From assembly GCA_033398695.1 (NCBI GenBank), contig CM065812.1, positions 141,552,858 through 141,616,857 of the forward strand: a stretch of DNA of 64,000 bases, given 5' to 3'. Within the stretch, counting starts at the first letter, position 1, and each line of letters begins with the position of its first letter. Positions 35,095 through 45,970 of this stretch are shown in pieces. Under the pieces are notes generated by a model. It had not been told where the DNA came from. It made no database searches and was given only the letters and a program-made list of their open reading frames with translations. A program made the position numbers and the translations under genes. Source of the stretch: Orobanche coerulescens (Eukaryota; Streptophyta; Magnoliopsida; Lamiales; Orobanchaceae).

Positions 35095-38000
35095 CGTAAC
35101 ACCCCAGTTTAACCGGAAATATTACGGCGCCGTGGGCTCAGAGATGGAACCACAAGGCTAAAAGAAATTTTCGCAAACATTTACAAATGCCCAAGGGCCA
35201 ACGACGGTACTATCTTTAAAAATTCACAAAGACTTATAAAATCCATTTATCAAAAACCGTCGTAAAACTCATTTGAAATCGCGAGGCCAAACAAATTGAC
35301 ACTCAAAAGTTTAGAAAACGACTTCCAAAGCAACCTCGGTTACTGATACCAAAAGGTCATTTCAAAATACTCACGCAATGAAAAGACCAACCATAAGGAT
35401 ACTCTAGCAACGGAATACGAGAACCAATCAAAAACTCAATGCACACAACATGTCCTAGCTAGTATCCTCAGAAGCTCATCTCTTCACGACCGCTACAAGC
35501 TCGATACTCCAAGAACCTAAAAAGAAATCCCACGACGGTCACCATAATATCCAACAATGATAACCGTCACATCACATTAAGAATACAGACCAATGAGAAT
35601 AAGAATACGACCAATGTAATCTTACCGCCATGACTTTACTTACTCAAGTAAGTCTCATCAGAATAACCATTTTCACATGTCACATCTGGTACTCGATTAA
35701 CCAATAAACTCAAACATAAAATCAGATTGTACCTCGAACAATACTCAAGATCCTCAAACTATCGTAACCAACTCACGATACGGAAATCTACCATTTCTGA
35801 CCAATACGATCCATCGAATAATATCATCAAATCCCAAGACGATAACCGATCGTCCATCAAAGACAAAGACCAAAGAAAATACGGAACATACCTCGAGATA
35901 TGATGTGCCACGATAATCATATCAGTCTAATCCGAGATCAGATCAATGTAATACGGACAAGGTCCTAACACAAGACCTACAAATGCATACTCATATGACA
36001 ACGTCAATATGCTCAAAAACAATAACAACTATGTATACTCAATGGAAATCCCATGATCCAGCGCCCTCAGCATAGATCCCAAGATGATCCTACAAGATCA
36101 ACACGAGGTGTATAACCAACAATATACATATGCACAACAATAACACAATACTGGGTAATCCAACGAACCAGCGCCCTCATCATACAAACCAAGATGAACC
36201 CGTCGGACCAACACGAGGTGGAAAAACCCGTCCAATGATCCAGCGCCCTCAGCATAGATCCCAAGATGATCCCGTCGGACCAACACGAGGTGGACATCCG
36301 ATCCAGCGCCCTCAGCATAGATCGCGCGATCCCATCGGATCAACACAACATAAACAACACAATATGCATACACATATGAAAAACAATATGTTCATCATCA
36401 TGAACAACGCAACATGAACGACAATATGACAAATCAATTAAGACGACCTCATGTTCGACAACATGAATGATAATACGCATGATCAAATCACTAACTCTAA
36501 TTGAATCGATATAAGATACTTGCCCCGAGTCCTTCGGGAGAAATCTCGATGTCCAATCATCACCGACGATTATCCTCAATGCTCGGCGATCCATACGAAC
36601 AATGAACTATAGATACTCATATCCTCGTCTTTACCATAATGTAACCTTGATACTCGAACATACCAATAACTGAGATAAGCATATACATTATGATTTATAT
36701 CCCGAATCGAAAGAACGATATGCGATCCGAATACCCGAGTTCACAATAATAATCATCACTATATGCATTATAAACGAAATGAAATCGAAACCATTCATTA
36801 AATATTATAATCGAGCAAGTAATAACTTGCCTCGATACCGATACCACGAAGGCTGCGCCGAACACACCGCCTTTATCTACGAGCTCCTCAATTTCGATCA
36901 AAAGCAATACAATGGACATACTCGAACACGACCGCAATATCCGGTTATAATCACCGATCGTAATCTCAACCTATCGAAGAAATCAAATAACACATATCCG
37001 ATAACGGTCAACAATCGAGAAAACTAACCGATCGAACTCAACGGTTCAACACAACCTCGAATAAACACAATAGAACCAACCAAGTCAAACCATCACGAAT
37101 TCCTAATCAAAACACAAAATATCGCCTGTCATCGCCTACTTAGCGCACGTTAAACGCATAACGTAGCGTGCGCTAAGTTTCTCCCGTTAGCGCGCGCTAG
37201 GCAGTAAACGTAGCGTGCGCTAATGCTGTGTAGTGGCATGCATTTCAAGCATCGTCTAACACTTCCATCATGACAATGATCAACTCATCTCGAGATTAAG
37301 GATTTCATAACAATCATGACATATAATTTAATAGCTCTTCAAGAACACGAATTATCCAAATTCACGTTCATGATCCATAAAATGATAAAATCCGATGTGT
37401 TCTAACATCTAAAAATCCTTATTCATCATGTTCTTCGACATACAATTCATATAACTTCAAGAATCACAGTAGCATCACCATAATCGTTACCATACGAAGT
37501 AACCAACGACAAAACATCAAAAATCCGAATTGAAGAAGGGAATTACATCAACATATATTTTGAATTCCATCCAAAACCATACGAAACATATCAATACTCA
37601 TATATTGATAACAACACTAACTTAGTACGGTAATCCAACTCGTTGTCATGCTCATCAACTTGTTTATATGATAATCATCAACTCAAGAACATCATATACA
37701 ATCCAAAACGAAATCTCAAAGTGAAGAGTAATTACCTTATTTTGAAGGAAAGGATTGATTTCCAAGAATCACCAATGATTTCAAGAACAAAGCTTCACTC
37801 CATGATTCCCATCTTTAATCTTGTTAAAGAGGATCATCCTCGTGTTTAGGAACTCCAAATGTTCTCCCAAGGTTGTCGCTATCGGGTGAAAGGAAAAAAA
37901 TGGACGAAATGTTTCATGACCCCCGTTTGTCCCTTTATATAGAATACCTTACTAGCGTGCGCTAAACCCTTATGTTTAGCGTGCGCTAGCCTTAGCGTGC

Positions 38001-38742
38001 GCTAACTGACTTTGTTAGCGTGCTCTATCGAACCCCAGACGCTACTTGTCTTGCCGTAAACTACCTTACGACGTAATGCCCATGCATTAACGTACGTAAA
38101 TCATCATGTCTAGCGCACGCAAGTCCTTACTCTTAGCGTGCGCTATCCGAAGTTGACTTACTACAGTGTTCACCTACCACTCGCCCCCACATTCCGACAG
38201 CATCTTACAAGGATAAGATTCCTTGTTGACTGATATATATTTAGCGTGCGCTAAGCCTAATCTTTAGCGTGCGCTAATACTTCAGGACAACAACCGTTGA
38301 CTTACCAGAACGTGCGCCGAAAGCAGCCGGGTCCATACGCAGATTCCTTCTGATCGGACTACATTAGCGTACGCTAACCTATGAACGTAGCGTGCGCTAA
38401 TCCTGCACGATAGCGTGCGCTATGCATGAATATCAGCGTGCGCTAATAAGGCTATACTTAGCCATTTTCCGCAGTTCTTGTCCAACGTCTCGACATACCA
38501 AAAACGAACATAAGACACACTGAATCCAATAATATCATCATACGATATACCCAATATCAAAAGTACGACAACCTGATACACAATATCCTCAAATGTAACT
38601 GTCGACCAAATACGACAATTATACCAATACTGACATCTCAGTCCTTCATTTATTTTATCCTTACTGTACAGATTCCATGCTGTACAATATAACTCGGATA
38701 AAATAATATCAAACAACAGTAGTAGAAATTCCGGATATTACA
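35095..38742 (-). repeat. 5' LTR of the LARD element
   Basis: The LTR is 3648 bp. Its inner end reads CGTAACACC on the plus strand, a mutated TG. It carries the same minisatellite (36055-36350), palindromes (37138-37222 and 37953-38452) and TATA box (about 37930-37943) as the other LTR. Differences from the other LTR include several tight clusters of changed bases in the first 500 bp. Confidence 0.92.
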
Positions 38743-40392
38743 AGAAGAAGACGATATTCCCAAGTGGCTCAAAGACCACCTAATCCAGCAAATCATCGGG
38801 AAGTTGACTGATGGAGTTAAGACAAGACAGTCAACTCTACCCACAGGAATGGCTATGTTCTCATGCTTCATGTCACAGATAGAACCCAAGACAACAGAAC
38901 AAGCATTATAAGATTATTCATGGATCAATGCCATGCAAGAGGAACTGGAGCAGATGGAAAGAAACAAAGTTTGGGAACTAATAGACTGACCAGATCATAA
39001 GAAGGTTATTGGCACCAAATGGGTGTACAAAAACAAGAGTGATGAAGATGGAGCTGTTGTTAGGTATAAAGCCAGACTTGTTGCTAAAGGATATGCACAA
39101 TGTGAAGGAATAGATTTTGATGAAACCATGCACCAGTTGCAAGATTAGAGGCCATCAGACTATTCCTCGCATATGCTGCATTCAGAGATTTTGAAGTCTA
39201 TCAGATGGATGTAAAGAGTGCATTTCTAAATGGCATCCTAGAAGAAGAAGTCTATGTAGAGCAACCCCCAGGTTTTGTCAAAGGAGACAAAGTCTACAAG
39301 CTGTTGAAGGCTCTCTATGGACTCAAGCAAGCACCAAGAGCATGGTATGAAACATTGTCTGTGTTTCTTGAGAAGAATGGTTTTTGCAAAGGAAAGGTGG
39401 ACAAGACCCTATTCAGAGTGGAACACGAAGGCCACATATTGATAGTCCAAATATATGTGGATGACATCATATTTGGCTCAACCAACCCAGAGCTGTGTGA
39501 GAAATTCTCAAACCTCATGCAAGGAGAATTTGAGATGAGTATGATGGGAAAGCTTAACTTCTTTCTCGGATTACAAGTTAAGGAGATGGAAAATGGAATT
39601 TTCATCAACCAAGCAAAGTATACCAGAGATCTAATCAAGAGATTTGGAATGGAATCAGCCAAACCAGCAAGAATTCCTATGAGCACAAGTACTCACCTAG
39701 ATGCAGATGAGGGAGGCATATCAGTGGACTCAACCCACTACAGAGGACTCATTGGATCATTGCTATACCTCACTACAAACAGGCCAGACATATCCTATGC
39801 CGTAGGAGTTTGTGCGCGATTTCAATCTAAGCCTAAGCAGTCACACCTAGATGCAGCAAAGAGGATAATTAAATACCTTAAGTCTACAATCAATGTTGGA
39901 CTATGGTATCCTAAGGACGATAACTTCGAGCTGTCAGGATATTCAGATGCAGATTTCGCAGGATGCAAAATTAATAGGAAAAGCACTAGTGGAACGTGCC
40001 AATTCCTAGGAACCAGACTGATATCCTGGTTTAGCAAGAAGCAGGTTTCTAACTCTATCTCCACCACAGAGTCAGAATACCTAGCTGCAGGTAGTTGTTG
40101 TGCCCAGATCTTATGGATCAGACAACAGCTGAGGGATTATAATATCATTGCCAATGAAGTTCCCATCTGGTGTGACAACAATAGTGCTATTGCAATAACC
40201 AACAATCCGGTTTTGCATTCGAGGACCAAGCACATTGATGTTAAGCACCACTTCATCAGAGACCACGTGCTTAACAAGAGAATTAGAGTTGAAAGAGTCA
40301 GCACAGACTACCAAATAGCTGACATCTTTACCAAACCTTTGCCAGAAGAAAGGTTTTTGGAGCTGAGCAGAGAACTTGGTCTACTAGATTGA
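38743..40392 (+). pseudogene. Copia copy 2 pol, right part (reverse transcriptase and RNase H)
   Basis: After the target duplication the pol sequence continues. A TAA near 38908, a TGA near 38987 and a 1-base deletion near 39128 break the RT N-terminus; from 39205 one frame is open to 40392 through [10 protein letters not shown], the YVDD box (about 39458), and a complete RNase H ([44 protein letters not shown]). RNase H is intact here but destroyed in copy 1. Confidence 0.93.
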
Positions 40393-40983
40393 GAATCTAG
40401 TACTGAAGAAAAAGCAAGCTGAAGCATATCAGAGGAATGACGGACCCAGCTGATTAAAGGAATCAGATCCTAGCTGATGCAGACAAAAGGACAAAGGACG
40501 TACAAAGGAACCTAGCTGATCAAAATCTCAGGCGAGAAGTCCAAGGAGTCAACTCACCTGATGCAGAGCAGTCAACAGTCAACCAGCTAAGTTTTCTAAA
40601 CTCAACCAACTTCTAAATATTTTATTATTGTCTGCTATATGTATAATAATATTATATTAATTTTTGGTTCCCAAGTGACATTTAAATACACGTGGCAATC
40701 ACTTGATAAATCGACCTCCACGGCGACCAATTAAAATCCAACCGTCCAATTTTAAAATCAAAACCTGGACCACCGATTAGAATTTGAAATTTAAAAAGAA
40801 TCTCAAAAGGCGAACCACCGATTCAAAATAAATAATAATTTAATCCCAACGTCTTTTCATCTTCTTTATAAGGACGGAAAACCCTTCACTTTACCTTTAC
40901 GCTTACCAATCTTTCAAACCCTATATTTACAGAGCAAAAAACCTTTGAACTCCAAATACACTGAAAATCTCTTATTTGCAGAA
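40393..40983 (+). promoter_or_regulatory. Spacer between pol and env-like ORF, copy 2
   Basis: It is a duplicate of 16727-17287 with the ACACGTGGC motif at 40688-40696 and TTTATAAGG at 40865-40873, both unchanged. Confidence 0.42.
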
Positions 40984-43900
40984 ATGGAATCGTATTTTGA
41001 AAGCGTTAACATGAAGGCGGTCAAAGACCAGATCATCTTTTCTCTGGTCGTTGATTTCAAAGGTCTTTTGGAAGAAAATCTGGAGAACTACGACGTCCTT
41101 GACCTGATTCGCTCGATGAAACTAAATGGGATTTACCCATTTCTGGATATCAATCCCAAACATCTATATAAGGAGGATGTCATCGCTTTCTACCGTGAAG
41201 CCCGTGTGATTGAAGAAGGAATCAGGAGCACTGTCGGCGAAATTCAAGTCGACCTCTCGCCGGAGACGATTCGTAAAGTTTTTGGTATGAGGCACCGTGG
41301 CATAGCCGTCGAAGCTCTCAAGCAGACAGCAGCCGACATTTGGCTAAAGATTAAGGCGATTGACCAGCCGACGAAGCTAAAACTCACTGCCAAAAGGAGC
41401 GAGATTAAAAAGGAGTATCAGTATATGTTTGATATTACCAACAAAATTATTATGGGTATGGCCGGCAGTTACGACCAACTGTCATCGGCAAAATTCACAG
41501 TGCTGGCCGGGAGCACTTATTCAGGATGAGCAGATTGATTGGGCTGATTACATCTTTAGGCAGTTTGTTCGCGAGGTCAACAAAGCCGAATGGCTTGCTG
41601 ATGAGAAGAGATTCAGATCCAAGCTGGCATTTGGAACGCAGCTGAGTTGGATCCTTAAAAAGATGGGTGTGGCGAAGGGAAGTACTGACCCCTTCCACAT
41701 CAACAAGAGACTTGGTCATCTGTACCAGGAGACCCTAAGGAATTTGGGAGGCAACAGAAAAGCAGCCCAAATATTAAAGGATTTGCCTGATACAAGGACT
41801 TACCCCAGACCCTCACCAGACGAGTCTGACCAACCTGCAGACGTCAACCCAACTGCAGCCGAGTCAGACTCAGAGTCAGACAACACACCGATTGCTGTCC
41901 GATTCAAAAGAAGGGGACCAGCCCCTGGTGAGACATCATTCATAAACTCCTCATCGGAACCCTCTCCCAAGAGGCCCAGGCAACTGCAGTATAGCTAGGA
42001 GGAGTAGCCCGAACATTATACCAGTCCTGCAGCCAGGTCGCCTACCCACCTGGAAGACCAGCCTACCCCGGGCGGCCTGGAAACTCAGATCGTCCCTGTC
42101 CTCACTCCAGCATACATTCCAGAGGAGGAAGAAGCAGGTTTAATTATCTCAATCCCTGAAGCAAACTACACCTTTAACCTGCTGGATAACAATGTTTTCA
42201 ACCTTTCCATTGAGCAATTATAATTAGTCAAACCACAAGCTTTAAAACACTCTTTTGTCAATATTTTTGAAGAGTGGGAATTCTTTAAATCACTGTCATT
42301 TGCTAAACTTCAAACCTATATTGAAACCAGTGGTTGGGAATATCCCCAAGCCACAGAGGATGTATTGATACTCTTTTGCAAAGTATCAGATATAGTTTTG
42401 ATCCTCCAGGAGAATTGGTTCAGGTCAAATTTCAAAACCAACATGGACCAATTCATCATTTCTATAATGTACAGTATCTTTAATGGATCCTTTGGGAAAG
42501 AAGATGAGGAGGAAGAAGAAAAAGAAATAAGGATTGAAGAAGTGAATGGAGAGGAAGATGAGGAGGTTATTGTTATAGATGACGAAGAAGAGGAGCAGAA
42601 AGAAAGATAAGGAGGAGAAAATAATTTAGTTGAAAAACAAACAGAGGAAGGAGTTGAAAAGACAGAGGAATTAGTGGATGAAGGAGAAGAAGAAGGGGAA
42701 GAGGTAGATCAGGAGTATGATGAAGGAAAGGAGGATGATGAGAATAATGGAAAAGATGATGAGAATGATGGAGAAAAAGATAATGATGTTGCTGCTGCTG
42801 CTGATGATGATGATAAAGATGAAGGAGGAGAACAAGTGGCTGAAAAGGAAAAAGATAATGTTGATGAAGAAGAAAAGGAGGAAGAACAAGAGAAGGAAGT
42901 AGAAAAGGAAGAAGAAGAAAAAGAAAAGGAGCCGGAGAAAGAGCCAGAGTTAGAGGCTGCAGACAAGGCTGGGGCGCCTGCCCGGTATACCAGCCTGGAC
43001 GCAGAGTTGGCTGAGGACTCCAGATCAGGGACACCTGAAAAGACCCCATCTGGAGTGCCAGCTGCAGATAGGAGCCTGTGTATAGTAGATCATTTGCAGA
43101 AGGCTCAGATGAGCACTCTCCACCATCGCAGATCTCACCTGCAATGACTGAGCTAATAAGACAAATAGTGAAGGATACTATTGGAGAGTTGCTTGCATAT
43201 CAGGTCACACGTGATCTCCAATCCATCAATGCAAAGATTGATACTTTGATGCAGCGTGAAGTCCCTCAACCTCCTCCCCCTATAAACAACAGAATGTCAT
43301 TTGGCATGTCTGACTGGATGCACAGGATGGAGCAGCAACTGACCACTTTGGTTGATGCTGGCAAAAAGGGGGAAGATAGGATACAGGGGGAAGGCAGCAT
43401 TCAAGGAGAGATAAGGGAGGAGCTTAGAACGAAGAAGAGGCAGGATGTCCAGATGATCACTATTGGGACATCCTCGGCCAAAAGGAAGGGAGAAGAAGCT
43501 GATGATCAGCCTGCAAGCAAGAAGAGGAGGACAAGAGGAGGATTTGAGCCTGCTCTAGAGTAGGAAGGCAATGAGTTGTGGTACGTTAAAGAATTTATAC
43601 CATAGGAAGCTCTACCCATGTGGGGATCTGCAAAGAAAAAATTCATCAGAGACTACTACATCTGGGAAATACTCCAGGATGATAATCTCTCCCCACAGCA
43701 GATCTTCATCAATTTCAGAGAAGAAGCTCATCCACAACTCTGGACTATTCTGAAGAAACATGCTGAGACACATAATGCTTATCTCATGATCCCTATGCTC
43801 TGTGCCAAAGTACCTCCCACCTTGGTGAAAGGAAATGCTTTGGATGAACTTGCACTCCAGAGAAAAATCAAGAAGCTGTGTCTTGAGAATAAGTTTTCAT

Positions 43901-44040
43901 CTCAAGAAGAGCAAGACTTTGCAGCTCTTGTTGTAAGGAGGAAGTATGGTCTTGCACCTGTCAAGACAAGACCAATCGGAGCTAAACCTTTCAGGCCTGC
44001 CAAACAGCCTATTCGTAGAGGCAGAGGCAGAGGCAGATGA
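40984..44040 (+). pseudogene. Env-like ORF region of the Sirevirus, copy 2
   Basis: The ATG at 40984 corresponds to 17288. A 4-base insertion near 41507 splits the first part, which copy 1 keeps in one frame. The TAG at 41996-41998, the TAA at about 42607-42609, the TAG at 43561-43563 and the TAG near 43602 are shared with copy 1. The acidic domain (about 42500-42955), the helical MTELIRQIVKDTIGELL segment and the RGRGRGR C-terminus are all present. A further change near 43075 breaks the acidic-to-helical frame in this copy only. Confidence 0.75.
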
Positions 44041-44249
44041 CTTCTATTTATTTCTGTACTTGTAAAATTTTCTTGTAAATTTCAGACATGTATGTATAAT
44101 CAATTCAGAAAATTTTATAACAGTCTTTTGAATGACAATTTCCAGTTGTCTCAATACTAGACTGATTTAGTTTGTGTCTTGCACTCAAGTGCAGACTTGT
44201 TTATTTGAATATTTGCTTAAGTTTTGCCATCATCAAAATAGGGGGAATT
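44041..44249 (+). other. 3' untranslated region and polypurine tract, copia copy 2
   Basis: It duplicates 20338-20546 and ends with AAAATAGGGGGAATT before the LTR at 44250. Confidence 0.8.
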
Positions 44250-45648
44250 TGATAGGAATACTTGTTAGATTTTGATGATGTCATTAATATAATTCAAATA
44301 CTTATTACTTGGCAAAAATGTAAGGAAGAACCAAATGAGTATCTTCCATAGGCCAAATTATGTTAAGTGTAAAACTTGGCAAAATGTAAAGAAGAACCGA
44401 ATGAATATCTTCTATAGGCCAAAATAAGTTAAGCTAAAAATCGGCTAAGTACAAAAGAACAGCTAAGTTCATCAAAGAGGTACAACCGAGTCACATCAGA
44501 GAAGATCTGGTCAACAAAAATTATCAGAGATGTTTGACCAGACTGCAGTCAAGTAACCTCAGACAGGTCAGCTGAGTTCCAAACAGTAAACATCAGAACG
44601 GTCCAGACTGCAGAGAAGTTAACTTCACATCAGCCTACTCGAGATCAGCCAAGTACTCCATGTCCACGTCAGCATGCGTTGAAAAGTCAAGTATTAGGGA
44701 AAGTCACATGCAACGTGAAGAGACAAATTGGAGAGATTCCCGCAAAGGAGATGAATTAAATAATTCATCCAGGTCTACCTTGAAGACTTTAATCGTATTA
44801 TATTCAAAAAGATTCGGCGCCTCACATGCAGAGTCTTCACAACGGTCGGAAGATAGATTAAAATATGGGAATCCAGCCTTGCAACGTTCAGAAAGGAATA
44901 AACAAAGAAGTCTCTCTCCAACGGACTGATTTGTTACAGATTTGCAATGGCTATGAAGAAATGCTCAAGGATCAACACCTATATATATATCCGAAGATTT
45001 GAAGTTCAGCAACTACCGGTGCGAACATACTTTCAAGCGATCAAAGCATTCAAGCAATCTAAAAACGAAACACAGCATCGTGAAAAGAGCGGTTCTAAAA
45101 AGTTCATACTTGAAGAAGCTCTTAGTTGGAGAAGACAAAAACTCGTGTCTTAAATCCTGAGTTCGGGGTACTTCACTGGTTGAAGTTCGAGACTATAAAG
45201 GCATCCAAGGATCGAGGATCAAGAGGTGTAAGGCAGTCAAGTGTGTTACAACGGCAAGGATTTCCACTGGTTGGAAGCTATTGTAATTTGGTTGAATCAC
45301 TGTAATATTTATCACTGGTTGAAAATTATAGTGAATTCATCTCCAACTGGTTTGGAGAAAAGTGGATTAGTAGAGGATTACCCCACCTATGAGACCACTA
45401 TAATTGCCTGCGTACTTTACTGTTTTATAGCATCATACTTTAACTGCTGCATTCATTGTTAAGTGTTTCATTAGTTGTTTTGTATTCGCCATCAGCTGAC
45501 TTCTGCACGTATTAAGAACAAACGACTCCAAGGCATTTGTTTACCTATCAGCTGAAGAAACTTACTCTTTGAGAAAAAGAGTTTAAGAGTTTCAATAAGT
45601 CTATCCACCCCCCCTCTAGACTTATTCCTGGACGACTTGTGACCTACA
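44250..45648 (+). repeat. 3' LTR of copia copy 2
   Basis: The LTR is 1399 bp, TGATAGGAATACTTG to GACCTACA, collinear with 20547-21947 including both tandem roughly 50-bp segments. The target duplication agtgt lies at 45649-45653. Confidence 0.93.
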
Positions 45649-45653
45649 AGTGT

Positions 45654-45970
45654 TGCCACTGGCTTTGAGTCGGATTCACAATACGTTTCATGTCTCCCAG
45701 TTGAGGAAATATGTTGCTGATCCGAGCCATGTACTTCAGTTCGAACAGATTGAATTAGCGGAGGATCATTCGTACGAGGAGCGTCCTGTGTGGATACTCG
45801 AGAAAAGGATCAAGCAATTGCGGAACAAGACGATCCCCCTACTGAAGGTTCAATGGTCATGACACGGAGTCGAGGAGGCTACGTGGGAAACCGAGGATAG
45901 TATGCGAGTGAGATACCCCGAGTTATTTACCCCTTAGTTTCGAGGACGAAACTCTTTTTAAGGGGGGGTA
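45654..45970 (+). pseudogene. Gypsy B pol end (chromodomain) and polypurine tract, duplication copy 2
   Basis: It duplicates 21953-22269. Here the Gln codon that is a stop in copy 1 (near 22045) is intact, and the chromodomain reads on to a TGA at about 45860 that both copies share. A polypurine run precedes the LTR. Confidence 0.9.

Larger units (their letters stand above)
28987..38742 (-). mobile_element. Non-autonomous gypsy-type LTR element (LARD-like), minus strand
   Basis: The element is 9756 bp with two near-identical LTRs of about 3.65 kb (28987-32649 and 35095-38742) around a 2445-bp internal region. Read on the minus strand the LTR begins TGTAATATCCGG and ends GGGGTGTTACA, matching the ends of the gypsy B LTR. 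A primer-binding site and polypurine tract are present in the right places, but no gag or pol motif is found on either strand. It is flanked by a perfect 5-bp duplication. This is the layout of a large retrotransposon derivative mobilised in trans, plausibly by a related chromovirus. Confidence 0.9.
25103..45648 (+). mobile_element. Ty1/copia Sirevirus-type element, copy 2 (duplicate lacking most of the 5' LTR, split by a LARD)
   Basis: This is the same insertion as copy 1, not a new one: its 3' end has the identical junction with gypsy B (agtgt then TGCCACTGG at 45654). Only the last 80 bp of the 5' LTR remain (25103-25182), so it has no 5' promoter. The primer-binding site TGGTATCAGAG is at 25185. 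Order: gag, pol (interrupted at 28987-38742), env-like ORF, 3' LTR 44250-45648. Confidence 0.93.

Noticed and set aside
25103..45648. Copia copy 2 as an independent insertion of the same family
   Set aside because: Its 3' flank, target duplication and downstream gypsy sequence are those of copy 1, and its 5' LTR is truncated at the duplication junction.
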